A stretch of DNA of 64,000 nt from Sphingomonas sp. So64.6b (GCF_014171475.1 NZ_CP048817.1:434001-498000); one strand, 5' to 3'. Counted from the first letter of the stretch, positions 53,836-63,796 are shown. Numbers and translations: made by a program. Notes: a model not told the origin generated them from the sequence alone.

Positions 53836-56288
53836 CGGTGAAGCCGCACCTCGTTGTCGTCGGCAATGGCATGGCCGGCTGCCGCGCGGTTGAGGAAATC
53901 CTCGCGCGCGACGCCGGGAAATACCGCATCACGATCTTCGGTGCCGAACCGCGCGTGAACTATAACCGCATCATGCTCTCGCCATTGCTGGCGGGCGACA
54001 AGTCGTTCGACGACATCGTGATCAACGATCATGGCTGGTATGCGGACAATGCGATCAATCTCATCGCGGGTGATCCGGTGGTGGCGATCGACCGCAAGAT
54101 CCAGACCGTCACCGCCCGCTCGGGCAGGGTCGAAAGCTACGACAAGCTCTTGCTCGCCACCGGCTCCGATCCGTTCATCATCCCATGTCCGGGACATGAC
54201 CTGCAGGGCGTCGTCACCTTCCGTGACATGGACGATGTCGGCGCGATGCTGCGCGCCGCGGATCATGGCGGCGACGCAGTGGTCATCGGCGGCGGCCTGC
54301 TCGGGCTGGAGGCGGCGCACGGCCTGTCGCTGCGCGGCATGAAGGTGACGGTGCTGCACCTGATGCCGACCTTGATGGAACGGCAGCTTGATGAGGCGGC
54401 GGGCTGGTTGCTGAAAGAAGCGCTGGAGGCGCGGGGCCAGGTGATCCTGACCGGCGCCGACACCGCCGAAATCTACGGCATGGGCAAGGTCGAGGGCGTG
54501 CGGTTGAAGGACGGGCGCGACATTCCGTGCACGCTGGTGGTCATGGCGGTCGGCATCCGCCCCAATGTGAAGCTGGCGCGCGATGCCGGACTGGCGATCG
54601 GGCGCGGCATTCATGTCGACGATCACCTCGTCACCTCCGACGCCAATATCATCGCGGTCGGCGAATGCGTCGAACATAACGGCCTGGTTTACGGCCTGGT
54701 CGCGCCGTTATGGGAGATGTGCCGCAGCCTCGCCGACGGGCTGGTCGCGACGCCCAGCGGTTATACCGGCTCGGTCACCTCTACCAAGCTCAAGGTCTCC
54801 GGCATCGACGTCTTCTCGGCCGGTGATTTCTCCGGCGGCGACGGATGCGAGGACATCGTCATGCGCGATGCGTCGCGCGGCATCTACAAACGCGTCGTGG
54901 TCAAGGACGACCGCGTGGTCGGCGCGGTGCTCTATGGCGATACGCAGGACGGCAATTGGTATTTCGACCTGCTCAAGCGGCAGGAGGATGTCGCCGAGAT
55001 CCGCGACGCGCTGATCTTCGGTCAGGCCTTTGCTTCGGGAGGAGGGGCATCGGCAAACCCTAATGCGGCAGTCGCGGCAATGGCGGACGACGCCGAAATC
55101 TGCGGCTGCAATGGGGTCAACAAGGGCAGGGTGGTCGCCGCGATCGCCGGCGGTGCGGAAACGCTCGACGCGGTGCGCGCCTGTACCAAGGCATCGGCCT
55201 CATGCGGATCATGCACCGGGCTGGTGGAAGGACTGCTGAGCCTCACACTGGGCGATAGTTTTGCCGGCGAGCGCACCGCGCCAACCGTGTGCAAATGCAC
55301 CAGCTTCACCCATGAGGATGTCCGTCGCCTGATCATCGAAAAGTCGCTGAAAGCGATCCCGCAGGTGATGCAGGAATTGCACTGGACAACGCCCGACGGC
55401 TGTTCCTCCTGCCGCCCAGCGCTCAATTACTATCTGCTCTGCGCCTGGCCGGGCGAGTTCGTCGACGACAATCAGTCGCGCTTCGTCAACGAACGCATGC
55501 ACGCCAATATCCAGAAGGACGGTACCTATTCGGTCGTGCCACGCATGTGGGGCGGGGTCACCAACCCCAGGGAGCTGCGCGCGATCGCCGATGTCGCGGA
55601 GAAATATCAGGCGCGGATGGTCAAGGTGACCGGTGGCCAGCGGCTCGACATCTTCGGGATCAGGAAAGAGGATCTGCCCGCAGTGTGGGCTGACCTCAAC
55701 GCCGCCGGGATGGTCAGCGGCCATGCCTATGCCAAGGCGCTGCGCACGGTGAAGACCTGTGTCGGGTCGGAATGGTGCCGCTTCGGCACGCAGGATTCGA
55801 CCGGCCTCGGCATCCTGACCGAAAAAATGACCTGGGGCAGTTTCATGCCGCACAAGTTCAAGATCGCGGTCAGTGGCTGCCCGCGCAATTGCGCCGAGGC
55901 GACGATCAAGGATTTCGGCGTGATCTGCGTCGACAGCGGCTACGAGCTGTCGATCGGGGGCAATGGCGGCATCAAGCTGCGCGGCACCGATTTCCTGTGC
56001 AAGGTCGCGACCGAACAGGAAGCGCTCGATTACTGCGCCGCCTTCATCCAGCTCTACCGCGAGGAAGCGCGCTATCTCGATCGTACCGCGCCGTGGGTCG
56101 AGCGTGTCGGCGTCGATTATATCAAGCAACGGATCGTCGAGGACGCCACCGGGCGCGAGGCGTTGCGCGCGCGCTTCCTCTATTCGCAGAGCTTCATGCA
56201 GGACGATCCATGGGCCAAACGCGCGGCCGGTGAGGATTACAAGCTCCACCAGCATCTCGCGGAAATCCGCCCGATGGTGCCGGCATGA
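53832..56288 (+). CDS. nirB: Assimilatory nitrite reductase large subunit NirB
   Basis: 818 residues from the ATG at 53832. In order: FAD-binding oxidoreductase domain (HLVVVGNGMAGCRAVEEI; VVIGGGLLGLEAAHGLSLRGMKVTVLH), BFD-type [2Fe-2S] domains (ICGCNGVNKG; CGSCTGLV; VCKCTSFTHEDVR; CSSCRPAL), and the C-terminal siroheme/[4Fe-4S] sulfite/nitrite-reductase half (TCVGSEWCRFGTQDS; VSGCPRNCAEATIKDFGV). It reduces nitrite to ammonium using NAD(P)H. It overlaps the porin and nirD genes. Confidence 0.97.
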   Translation: MTVKPHLVVVGNGMAGCRAVEEILARDAGKYRITIFGAEPRVNYNRIMLSPLLAGDKSFDDIVINDHGWYADNAINLIAGDPVVAIDRKIQTVTARSGRVESYDKLLLATGSDPFIIPCPGHDLQGVVTFRDMDDVGAMLRAADHGGDAVVIGGGLLGLEAAHGLSLRGMKVTVLHLMPTLMERQLDEAAGWLLKEALEARGQVILTGADTAEIYGMGKVEGVRLKDGRDIPCTLVVMAVGIRPNVKLARDAGLAIGRGIHVDDHLVTSDANIIAVGECVEHNGLVYGLVAPLWEMCRSLADGLVATPSGYTGSVTSTKLKVSGIDVFSAGDFSGGDGCEDIVMRDASRGIYKRVVVKDDRVVGAVLYGDTQDGNWYFDLLKRQEDVAEIRDALIFGQAFASGGGASANPNAAVAAMADDAEICGCNGVNKGRVVAAIAGGAETLDAVRACTKASASCGSCTGLVEGLLSLTLGDSFAGERTAPTVCKCTSFTHEDVRRLIIEKSLKAIPQVMQELHWTTPDGCSSCRPALNYYLLCAWPGEFVDDNQSRFVNERMHANIQKDGTYSVVPRMWGGVTNPRELRAIADVAEKYQARMVKVTGGQRLDIFGIRKEDLPAVWADLNAAGMVSGHAYAKALRTVKTCVGSEWCRFGTQDSTGLGILTEKMTWGSFMPHKFKIAVSGCPRNCAEATIKDFGVICVDSGYELSIGGNGGIKLRGTDFLCKVATEQEALDYCAAFIQLYREEARYLDRTAPWVERVGVDYIKQRIVEDATGREALRARFLYSQSFMQDDPWAKRAAGEDYKLHQHLAEIRPMVPA

Positions 56289-56629
56289 CGATCCATGGCG
56301 AATGGCTCGATATCGGGCCGGTCGATCAGCTTCCCGCGCTCGGTGCGCGGACCTTGCCGGTCAAGGGCGGGCGGGAGATCGCGATTTTCCATACAGCCAA
56401 TGGCGATGTCTATGCGTTGGTCAATGCCTGCCCGCACAAGGCAGGGCCGCTGAGCCAGGGGATCGTCCATGATACGACGGTGACTTGCCCGCTGCACAAT
56501 TGGCGCATCTCGCTGGTCACCGGCGAGGCGCTGGGTGAGGACAAGGGCTGCGTGCCGACGATCCCGGTCAAGATCGATGGCGGCCGCATCCTGATCGGGC
56601 GGGCAGCGGCGCTGGCGGGGGTCGTTTGA
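56285..56629 (+). CDS. nirD: Nitrite reductase small subunit NirD
   Basis: 114 residues of the Rieske-like NirD fold: WLDIGPVDQLPALGARTLPVKGGREIAIFHTANGDVYALVNACPHKAGPLSQGIVHDTTVTCPLHNWRISLVTGEALGEDKGCVPTIPVKIDGGRILIG. The ACPHKAGPLSQG and CPLHNW motifs are a full Rieske [2Fe-2S] set. It partners with NirB. ATGA overlap with nirB; its stop overlaps the TTG start of the nitrate reductase gene. Confidence 0.95.
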   Translation: MTIHGEWLDIGPVDQLPALGARTLPVKGGREIAIFHTANGDVYALVNACPHKAGPLSQGIVHDTTVTCPLHNWRISLVTGEALGEDKGCVPTIPVKIDGGRILIGRAAALAGVV

Positions 56630-59235
56630 CCTCGGTCAGGACCACCTGTCCTTATTGCGGCGTCGGCTGCGGCGTTCTCGCCACGCCGGTTGCCGGGCGC
56701 GTCGCCACGCCCGGCGCGGGACGCGCCATCACGATCGCCGGGGATGCCGATCACCCGGCCAATCGCGGCAAATTGTGTTCGAAGGGCACGCATCTTGGCG
56801 AGACGATCGGGCTCGATGGGCGGCTGCTGCACCCGATGATCGGTTCGGAGAGGGCCGGCTGGCACGAGGCGTTAGATCTCGTTGCCAGCCGCTTCGCCAG
56901 CACGATCGCCGAATATGGCCCCGACAGTGTTGCCTTTTATGCATCGGGCCAGATGCTGACCGAGGATTACTACGTCGCCAACAAGCTGATGAAAGGCTTT
57001 ATCGGCACCGCCAATATCGACACCAATTCGCGGCTGTGCATGGCCAGCGCGGTTGCCGCGCATGTTCGCGCGTTCGGCGAGGACGTCGTGCCGTGCAGTT
57101 ATGATGACCTCGACACCGCCGACCTGATCATCCTGGTCGGATCGAACACCGCTTGGTGCCATCCGGTGGTCTGGCAGCGTATCGAGGCGGCGAGAGCGGC
57201 GCGCGGCACGAAGCTGGTCGTGATCGATCCGCGGCGAACCGAAACCGCACAGGCCGCCGACCTTCACCTCGCCATCGCGCCCGACACGGATATCGCGCTG
57301 TTCAACGGCCTGCTCGCCGAATTGAAAGCGAGCTGGCGGCTCGATGGGCGATACCTCTCCGATCATGTCAACGTGCCCGATGGTTTCTGGGACATGGTTG
57401 TCAGGTCCGATACCGCTGGCATCTGCGATATTTCGCCTGTCGATCTGCAGGCGTTTTACGACCTGTTCATCGATCATCCGCGCACCGTCACGCTGTTCAG
57501 CCAAGGGGTCAATCAATCTACCAGCGGCACCGACAAGGCCAATGCGATCATTAACGTCCACCTCGCGACTGGCCGTATCGGCAAACCCGGCGCCGGGCCA
57601 TTCAGCATCACCGGTCAGCCCAATGCGATGGGTGGGCGCGAAGTCGGCGGGCTCGCCTCGATGCTCGCCGCGCATATGGGGTTCAGCGACGCGGAGCGCG
57701 ATCGCGCCCAGCGCTTCTGGCAATCACCGACCATGTGCCCCGGGCCCGGCCTGAAGGCGATCGACATGTTCGACGCGATGGCCAAGGGCAAGATCAAGGC
57801 AGTGTGGATCATGGCGACCAACCCCGCCGTATCGATGCCGGATGCGCGCATGGCGCGGGTCGCGCTGGCCAATTGCCCGTTCGTCGTGGTGTCCGATTGC
57901 ATCGCGACGACCGACACGGGTTTCTATGCCAGTGTGAAACTGCCCGCGCTCGCCTGGGGTGAAAAAGACGGCACCGTGACCAATTCGGAACGTCGCGTCT
58001 CGCGCCAGCGCGGTTTTATCGCCCCACCGGGTGAAGCGCGCGCCGATTGGTGGGCGATCGCCGAAGTGGCGCAGCGCATGGGTTTCGTCGGTTTCGACTA
58101 CCCCGATGCGGTCAGCATCTTCCGCGAATTCGCCGCGCAAACGGGCTTCGAGAATGACGGGAGCCGCGTCCTCGATATCTCCGACCGGGCGACGATCGAC
58201 GACGCGGACTATGCCGTGATGGCGCCGTTCCAATGGGGCGGCGCTTCGCCTTTCGCCGCGGGTGTCTATCCGACCGCCGATGGCAAGGCGCGGATGGTGC
58301 CGGTGCGCTACGTGCCGCGCGCCGGCCACAGCCGCGCCTTCCCGTTGCGGCTCAATACCGGGCGCTACCGCGATCAGTGGCACACCATGACCCGCACCGG
58401 ATTGTCGGCCAAATTGTCGCAGCACCGTCGCGAGCCGCTGATCGAAATCCACCCCGATACCGTGCAGCGCTTCGGGCTGGTCGATGGCGGGCTGGCGCGA
58501 GTCGAGACGGCGCAGGGCACGAGTATTTTCCGGGTCGCCAGCACACCCGACCAGCGCCGCCGCGAGCTGTTCGCGCCGATCCATTGGACCGACCAGACCA
58601 GCGCGGGTGGCCGCACTGGCCTGTTGCCCGGACGGGACCGCGATCCGGTGTCCGGTCAGCCCGGTTTCAAGAATACGCCGGTGACGGTCAGCGCCTATAA
58701 ACCCGACTGGACCGGCTTTCTGATCACGCGCGATCGGCCGGCCCGGCCCGATTGCGCTTATTGGACACACATCCGCACCGCGCATGGCTGGTTGACCGAA
58801 CTGGCCGGGCAAGGCGACCCGGCGGAGCTTACCGCATTGTTGCCGCCCGGCGAACGCGCCGAGATGATCGACGCGCGGCGCGGCGTCGTGCGCTCTGCGG
58901 TGTTGGTGCGCGGGGTGTTGCACGCGGCCTTGTTCGTCTCGCGCAGCGCAATGCTGCCGTCGCGCGAATGGCTGGTCGATCAACTGGGCGCACCCGATCC
59001 GTCGCCGATGGAGTTGCTCGCCGGCCGCCCCGCCACCCCTGCGCCGGATCGCGGCCCGATCGTCTGTGTCTGTTTCGATATCGGCATGAACACGATTGTG
59101 CGGGCGATCACCGAAAAGTCGCTGGTCAATGTCGAAGCGGTTGGCGCGGCGCTGAACGCGGGCACCAATTGCGGGTCGTGCCGGCCGGCCATCGCCGCCT
59201 TGTTGGAAACGCAAAGGGATCACGCTCATGGATGA
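56626..59235 (+). CDS. nasC: Assimilatory nitrate reductase, catalytic subunit with C-terminal BFD domain
   Basis: 869 residues from a TTG inside the nirD stop. The [4Fe-4S] motif TCPYCGVGCGVL and GKLCSKGTHLGETIGL start the molybdopterin oxidoreductase fold (KGFIGTANIDTNSRLCMASAVAAHVRAFGEDVVPCSYDDL; NPAVSMPDARM; LNTGRYRDQWHTMTRTG). The C-terminus (IVCVCFDIGMNTIVRAITEKSLVNVEAVGAALNAGTNCGSCRPAI) is a BFD-like [2Fe-2S] domain. It reduces nitrate to nitrite in the cytoplasm. No separate electron-transfer subunit is present in the operon, which suits the built-in BFD domain. Names vary (nasA/nasC/narB). Confidence 0.95.
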   Translation: MTSVRTTCPYCGVGCGVLATPVAGRVATPGAGRAITIAGDADHPANRGKLCSKGTHLGETIGLDGRLLHPMIGSERAGWHEALDLVASRFASTIAEYGPDSVAFYASGQMLTEDYYVANKLMKGFIGTANIDTNSRLCMASAVAAHVRAFGEDVVPCSYDDLDTADLIILVGSNTAWCHPVVWQRIEAARAARGTKLVVIDPRRTETAQAADLHLAIAPDTDIALFNGLLAELKASWRLDGRYLSDHVNVPDGFWDMVVRSDTAGICDISPVDLQAFYDLFIDHPRTVTLFSQGVNQSTSGTDKANAIINVHLATGRIGKPGAGPFSITGQPNAMGGREVGGLASMLAAHMGFSDAERDRAQRFWQSPTMCPGPGLKAIDMFDAMAKGKIKAVWIMATNPAVSMPDARMARVALANCPFVVVSDCIATTDTGFYASVKLPALAWGEKDGTVTNSERRVSRQRGFIAPPGEARADWWAIAEVAQRMGFVGFDYPDAVSIFREFAAQTGFENDGSRVLDISDRATIDDADYAVMAPFQWGGASPFAAGVYPTADGKARMVPVRYVPRAGHSRAFPLRLNTGRYRDQWHTMTRTGLSAKLSQHRREPLIEIHPDTVQRFGLVDGGLARVETAQGTSIFRVASTPDQRRRELFAPIHWTDQTSAGGRTGLLPGRDRDPVSGQPGFKNTPVTVSAYKPDWTGFLITRDRPARPDCAYWTHIRTAHGWLTELAGQGDPAELTALLPPGERAEMIDARRGVVRSAVLVRGVLHAALFVSRSAMLPSREWLVDQLGAPDPSPMELLAGRPATPAPDRGPIVCVCFDIGMNTIVRAITEKSLVNVEAVGAALNAGTNCGSCRPAIAALLETQRDHAHG

Positions 59236-60004
59236 CCTGATCGCCCCGCGTGACGTCTGGCTGGTCGGTGCCGGCCCCGGTGATCCCGACCTGCTGACAC
59301 GCAAGGCCGAACGACTGATCGCGGCGGCGACCATCGTCTTTTACGACGCACTGGTCGGCCCGGGCATACTCGACCTGATCCCGGATCATGTCGTGCGCGT
59401 TTCGGTGGGCAAGCGGGCAGGGCGGCATTCGCGGACCCAGGCGGTGATCGATGCGATGCTGGTCGAGGCCGCTGTATCGGGCGAACGGGTCGTGCGGCTG
59501 AAAGGGGGCGACCCGTCGATCTTCGGCCGCTCGACGGAGGAGATCACCGCGCTTGTCCGGCACGGCATCCGCGTCCGCGTCTGCCCGGGCATCACTGCGG
59601 CCAGCGCGGCGGCGGCAAGTGCCGGCCTTTCGCTGACATTGCGCGGCTCCGCGCGGCAGCTACGCTTCGTCACCGCTCACGCCCGCGCCGGCGAAACGCT
59701 GGATCTCGATTGGGCAGCATTGGCCGATCCAACGGCAACGCTCGCATTCTATATGGGCCGCGCCGCAGCCCCCGAAATCTGCCAGCATCTGATCGCGCAT
59801 GGGCTCGCTTCAACAACGCCGGTGCTGGTTGCGAGTGATGTCAGCCTGCCCGGCGAATGCCTGCTCCACACCCGGCTCGACTTGCTCGCGCTGGCGATCG
59901 ACCGGACACCAGATGCCGGCCCCGCGCTGATCCTGATCGGCGAAGCGGTGCGGGCACAGCCGGTGGCGGATTTGGCCAGGATGGCGGCGGCACGACTTGG
60001 CTGA
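59228..60004 (+). CDS. cobA: Uroporphyrinogen-III C-methyltransferase (siroheme synthesis)
   Basis: 258 residues. SUMT signatures are VWLVGAGPGDPDLLTRKAERLIAAATIVFYDALVGPGIL, VGKRAGRHSRTQAVIDAMLVEAA, VVRLKGGDPSIFGRSTEEITAL and VCPGITAASAAAASAGLSLTLR. It makes precorrin-2 for siroheme, the NirB cofactor. It is the last gene of the nitrate operon and overlaps the reductase gene by 8 bases. Confidence 0.95.
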   Translation: MDDLIAPRDVWLVGAGPGDPDLLTRKAERLIAAATIVFYDALVGPGILDLIPDHVVRVSVGKRAGRHSRTQAVIDAMLVEAAVSGERVVRLKGGDPSIFGRSTEEITALVRHGIRVRVCPGITAASAAAASAGLSLTLRGSARQLRFVTAHARAGETLDLDWAALADPTATLAFYMGRAAAPEICQHLIAHGLASTTPVLVASDVSLPGECLLHTRLDLLALAIDRTPDAGPALILIGEAVRAQPVADLARMAAARLG

Positions 60005-60390
60005 TCTGCCTTTGTCGCGCGCCCGAAGGCATCGACTTGCGTCGCATGACGGAGACTCTGGCGCCGCTCGGCGCGGAACGCGTTGTTCTGGCGCAAGCCG
60101 CGAGCCGTGTCCTCAAAGCTCGCTTATTTCTGATTAAACTATTGATTTATAAGAACTAATATATCAGCTCTCTCGTCGAGAGCCGGCGGAAGATTAGGAA
60201 CAACCGGTGTCCCATATCTCCCGCCGCCGCTCTCCACAGTCACATCGCCGACGGCGATTCAGTCATGACACGGGATCGGGCATGTCATCCCTTGCCGGAC
60301 TTGAACCGGCTCGCTCTTTCCTATTGTCGAAAACAGGATTGCCACAGCGCTACGAACGCAAAGGTTGCGCATGCCCTGAGCCCCGCGACC
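60005..60390. other. Intergenic region between convergent cobA and GH130 genes
   Basis: 386 bases with no supported gene. A stem GCTCTC/GAGAGC around TCGTC lies at 60168-60184 but no T-run follows on the plus strand, so a terminator is uncertain. The stretch 60120-60170 is notably A+T-rich compared with its surroundings. Confidence 0.4.
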
Positions 60391-61686
60391 TCAAACCATT
60401 ACCGCCAGCAGATCGTCCAGCGCGACGCTGGCAAAGGTCGTGAAGCTGTCTGCTACGCCATAAGGCAGCAACAGCCGCCGGTCATGGACCAGCGCGCCGC
60501 AGCTATAAACGACGTTGGGCACATAGCCGTCGCGCTCTTTGGGACTCGGATGGACCAGCGGCAGCTTCATGCGCTTGATCACTTTGGACGGGTCGTCTTT
60601 GTCGAGCAGGCAAGCGCCGATGCAGTAATTGCGTACCGTGCCGACGCCGTGCGTCAGCAACAGCCAGCCCTCCTCGATCTCGATCGGCGACCCGCAATTG
60701 CCCATCTGGACAAACTCCCAGAACCATGTCGGGGAAACGATCTTCTCGCCGCTGTCCCAAGTGTAGAGATCGTCGGAATACATCAGCCAGATATTCTCAT
60801 TGTCCTGGCGGCTGAGCATCGCATAGCGGCCATCGATCCGGCGCGGGAACAGCGCCATGCCCTTGGCCGCGGCGGCTGCGCCGCGCAGCGGCCGCATCTC
60901 GAACGTCCGGAAATCATGCGCGCGGAGCAGTTCCGATCGTGCCGCCGATCCGCTGAACGCGGTATAGGTGCCGAGATACTGGATGCTGCCGTCGTCCTCG
61001 ACGAAGCGCACCATGCGCAGATCCTCGATCCCTTGGTGCTGGCTCGGCGTGACCGGAAACAGCACGGTCTCCGACGGATCCTCGCTGCCCGGAAAGTCGA
61101 TCTGGGTGATCGCGTCGTCGCCATTGCCCTGGACCGACTTGATCCGTGGCGAGACCACGGTGGCGCTCGGCGGGTCGATCGTCACATAGCCGTCCGCCGC
61201 CCAGGTACCGCAGCGAAAGGTCACCGACGACACATGACCCTCGCCGATCCCGCGTAGCGACATGGCGAAACGGATCGTGCCCTCGGCCAGACCCGACTGG
61301 TCGGGATGTAGAATAATGCTCGGGTTGAACAAAGCGGCGGATTCGAACGAATATTCCTCGCTGAAATAGGCGCCGATCAACAAGGAGCGATCGCGATCCA
61401 ACTTTTCTTCCTCGGCCGTCAGCGCGTCGATTTCGGCGAAGCGGCGGAGCAAGGTCTCCTCGACATCGCGGTGCCGCTCGGACAGCGAAGTGACGACCCG
61501 GTCGAGTTCAGTGCGCAACTCGTCATCGTCGAGCGACATGACCCGCGCGATGATCCGCTCCGCACGCGGATGGTCCTTGACGATGAAAGGGGCGGGGTCT
61601 TCGAGCGAGAATGGCCTGATCACGGTACGCGACGGGTCCGGCCGCAGGATCAGCGCCGAATGCGTCATGATATCGGTTCCGGCCAT
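60391..61686 (-). CDS. GH130-like glycoside hydrolase/phosphorylase
   Basis: 431 residues from the ATG at 61686, after AAAAGGATCGCAC. The five-bladed propeller pattern of GH130 is seen: AALFNPSIILHPDQ, VRFVEDDGSIQYLGTYTAFSGSAARSELLRAHDFRTFEMRPLRGAAAAAKGMALFPRRIDGRYAMLSRQDNENIWLMYSDDLYTWDSGEKI, GNCGSPIEIEEGWLLLTHGVG and VPNVVYSCGALVHDRRLLLPYGVADS. GH130 enzymes act on beta-mannosides, by phosphorolysis or hydrolysis. No signal peptide, so it is cytoplasmic. An AraC-type regulator lies upstream on the same strand. Confidence 0.88.
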   Translation of the reverse strand: MAGTDIMTHSALILRPDPSRTVIRPFSLEDPAPFIVKDHPRAERIIARVMSLDDDELRTELDRVVTSLSERHRDVEETLLRRFAEIDALTAEEEKLDRDRSLLIGAYFSEEYSFESAALFNPSIILHPDQSGLAEGTIRFAMSLRGIGEGHVSSVTFRCGTWAADGYVTIDPPSATVVSPRIKSVQGNGDDAITQIDFPGSEDPSETVLFPVTPSQHQGIEDLRMVRFVEDDGSIQYLGTYTAFSGSAARSELLRAHDFRTFEMRPLRGAAAAAKGMALFPRRIDGRYAMLSRQDNENIWLMYSDDLYTWDSGEKIVSPTWFWEFVQMGNCGSPIEIEEGWLLLTHGVGTVRNYCIGACLLDKDDPSKVIKRMKLPLVHPSPKERDGYVPNVVYSCGALVHDRRLLLPYGVADSFTTFASVALDDLLAVMV

Positions 61687-61859
61687 GTGCGATCCTTTTG
61701 CTGCGCTGCGGTGCAGGCTCTACCCTTCGGAACGATTTTGGTTGCTCATAAATGGCGCGTGGCGTTGTTATTTGGCGGTCGGTCGGCGCGTGAGCGGCAC
61801 GGCCCGCCGATCGGTTGGTCAAGCGGGAGGTGAGTGGCGGTGCCTGCCCAAAGGGACCA

Positions 61860-62831
61860 TTATTCCGCCCGTCGGGATGTTTCGACCAGCTCGCGGGCAA
61901 GATTGAAGTCGTGCAGCGCCTGAGTGGCGGATCCCAGGACCGCGGCACGCACATGGATGCTTGCGTCCAGGAACGGCCGCTGAAGCGAGAGGAATCGGCG
62001 CGGCGTCATACCCAGGAAAGTGTTCGAATCGCGCAGGAAGTGCGATGCGTCGTGATAGCTGGAATCGATGACCGAATAGTCGCGACGATCCTTGCTCGTC
62101 ATGAACTTGATCAGTGAGCGAAGGAACCGCGCGCGCATCAGCAGGACCTTTGGCACCAGTCCGAAATAGCGCGTGGCGATCCGGCGCAGGCTGTGAGTCG
62201 AAATGCCCAACCGGCGGGCGGCGATGGCAACGTCGATCACACCCTCGACCATCAGCAAGGCGGCGAATTCCCGGATCATCGGTTCGTCGGGATGGGCAAG
62301 GTTCAGCATCGGCCGCAACAATTCATCGAGCTGCGGCTTGACCGTCGGGCTGACCGCGGATTCGCTCAATATAGTCACCAGGCGATCGGCAAACTCCTGC
62401 CCCATGGCTTCCGATAAAGGCACGATGCGATTGTGGAAATCTTCCGCGGACCGTCGGCTCAATCGCGCCCACCCCAATGCGCTGATACCGATGCCGATCA
62501 TCACGCCGCCATTGGTCTCGGCTCGAATCGCGCGGCTGGTGGGACCGAACAGACTCGCCTCGGGCAGGGGGGAGAATGTCCGTCGCCCGATGCTGATCTC
62601 GATCGGTCCGGCATTTTGCGTGACGCGGATATTGGCTGTTCCGGGCAGGAACCAGTCGACCTGACTCATCGCGGCCGGGCCTTCCGCTCCATAAACATGA
62701 TAGCCAGTGATGTGGTCGATCAGGCCGGCACCCGGCTGTTCATATTGTACAGTCATGCCAGGCGGCAGGATCAGCGATCCCGCCAAATCCGGGTTATCGG
62801 CGCTCTGCCGGTCAACCGTCGTAATAATCAT
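61860..62831 (-). CDS. AraC-family transcriptional regulator
   Basis: 323 residues from the ATG at 62831 with GGGGGAGG upstream; an ATG at 62858 would add 9 residues. The C-terminal AraC HTH region is GVIDVAIAARRLGISTHSLRRIATRYFGLVPKVLLMRARFLRSL, then YHDASHFLRDSNTFLGMTPRRFLSLQ. The N-terminal half looks like a cupin/jelly-roll sensor (LPPGMTVQYEQPGAG; QVDWFLPGTANIRVTQNAGPIEISIGRR). It is 173 bases upstream of the GH130 gene on the same strand; control of that gene is inferred. Confidence 0.88.
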   Translation of the reverse strand: MIITTVDRQSADNPDLAGSLILPPGMTVQYEQPGAGLIDHITGYHVYGAEGPAAMSQVDWFLPGTANIRVTQNAGPIEISIGRRTFSPLPEASLFGPTSRAIRAETNGGVMIGIGISALGWARLSRRSAEDFHNRIVPLSEAMGQEFADRLVTILSESAVSPTVKPQLDELLRPMLNLAHPDEPMIREFAALLMVEGVIDVAIAARRLGISTHSLRRIATRYFGLVPKVLLMRARFLRSLIKFMTSKDRRDYSVIDSSYHDASHFLRDSNTFLGMTPRRFLSLQRPFLDASIHVRAAVLGSATQALHDFNLARELVETSRRAE

Positions 62832-63276
62832 TTGCGCGCCTCCCCCCGTCACCGGCAAATGTCCGCCAATACAATCATAATGGCAGGTTAACCCTTTTAT
62901 CGCCGCCAGGGTGCAGAAATCTACAAAAGAATTGAAAGGCTTCTGGTTCGCTCCAGCGTCGTTCAGTTATGGCACAAGTGGTGCCAATTTTTGTAAGGAA
63001 ATGTATAGGGATGGATAAAGAATCAAGATTGCCGGGTCGGGGAGTCAAGCCTTAAGAAGGCGTTAACGAGTCGTAGGGCTCGTGACAGGGGAGTGGCGGG
63101 GGAAATGGTTCGGGAACGAACTAAAAAAGCTATCAACAGCTTGGCATAAACCAACACCACATCGTGAAGTGGTTTGACGAAGAATGGTCGCTTCTTCGAA
63201 CGACTAGTCATGCCCAAATCCGATGACTCCGCATGTTCGGGGTCATAATTTCTGATGTTCTATCTGGAGAATACAC
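62832..63276. other. Gene-free 445-base region between divergent araC and SCPU-like genes
   Basis: No supported gene. It carries a 17-base dyad at 62970-62986 followed by ATTTTTG, listed separately, and must contain the promoters of both flanking genes. Confidence 0.5.
62970..62986 (+). promoter_or_regulatory. Dyad-symmetric site with following T-run
   Basis: TGGCACAAGTGGTGCCA has perfect 6-base arms (TGGCAC/GTGCCA) around AAGTG, followed by ATTTTTG. It could be an operator for the divergent genes or a weak intrinsic terminator of a short leader; it does not follow a known plus-strand gene. Confidence 0.4.
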
Positions 63277-63741
63277 ATGAAGAAAATCCTTATCGCTGCT
63301 GCAGTTTCCGTTATCGCTTCGGCTTCGCCAGCTTTCGCAAATACTGCGAATACGACCGTCTATGCTCAGATTAGCGCGCAGTGCGACATCACCTCGCCCG
63401 GTACGACATTGGTCGCACTTTCCGGCGCGACTGAACTCGGCAACATCGGCATTATCTGCAACAGCGCACAGGGCTTCACCGCAACAGCTCAGTCGCTGCA
63501 TGCCGGCAAGCTCGTCGATGAGACGAACCATAGCGGCACTGCCTATGATTATGTTCTGAACGTCGATGGCGTTGGCGATGTCGCGCTCGACGGCACCTAC
63601 AACCAGGTGTTCGGCGGCAACAACGGCCAGTTTATCAATGGCATCACGCTCGGTTCGCGCATCAATGTGACCGGCGCGACCGGTCCTGCCTATGCTGGCG
63701 TCTATCAGGACACGATCAGCTTCTCGATCACCGCAAACTGA
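63277..63741 (+). CDS. Secreted SCPU/pilin-like protein
   Basis: 154 residues, ATG after TGGAGAATACAC. The signal peptide MKKILIAAAVSVIASASPAFA is followed by NTTVYAQISAQCDITSPGTTLVALSGATELGNIGIICNSAQGFT and a beta-rich body ending AYAGVYQDTISFSITAN. Two cysteines (in AQCDI and IICNS) could form the single disulfide of a spore-coat-U/Csu-type domain. Such proteins are usually pilin-like surface subunits. A paralogue follows 55 bases downstream. Confidence 0.78.
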   Translation: MKKILIAAAVSVIASASPAFANTANTTVYAQISAQCDITSPGTTLVALSGATELGNIGIICNSAQGFTATAQSLHAGKLVDETNHSGTAYDYVLNVDGVGDVALDGTYNQVFGGNNGQFINGITLGSRINVTGATGPAYAGVYQDTISFSITAN

Positions 63742-63796
63742 GTTGGTTTGAGGGCGGCCTCGGGGTCGCCCTCATCCTTTTTCCAGGACACCGCCG

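Noticed and set aside
57724..59334. 536-codon minus-strand frame, and 55209-56255
   Set aside because: Antisense shadows of the nitrate and nitrite reductase genes, which have complete cofactor motifs.
60265..61257. 330-codon plus-strand frame
   Set aside because: Opposite the GH130-like gene, which shows family motifs and a proper ribosome-binding site; the plus frame shows neither.
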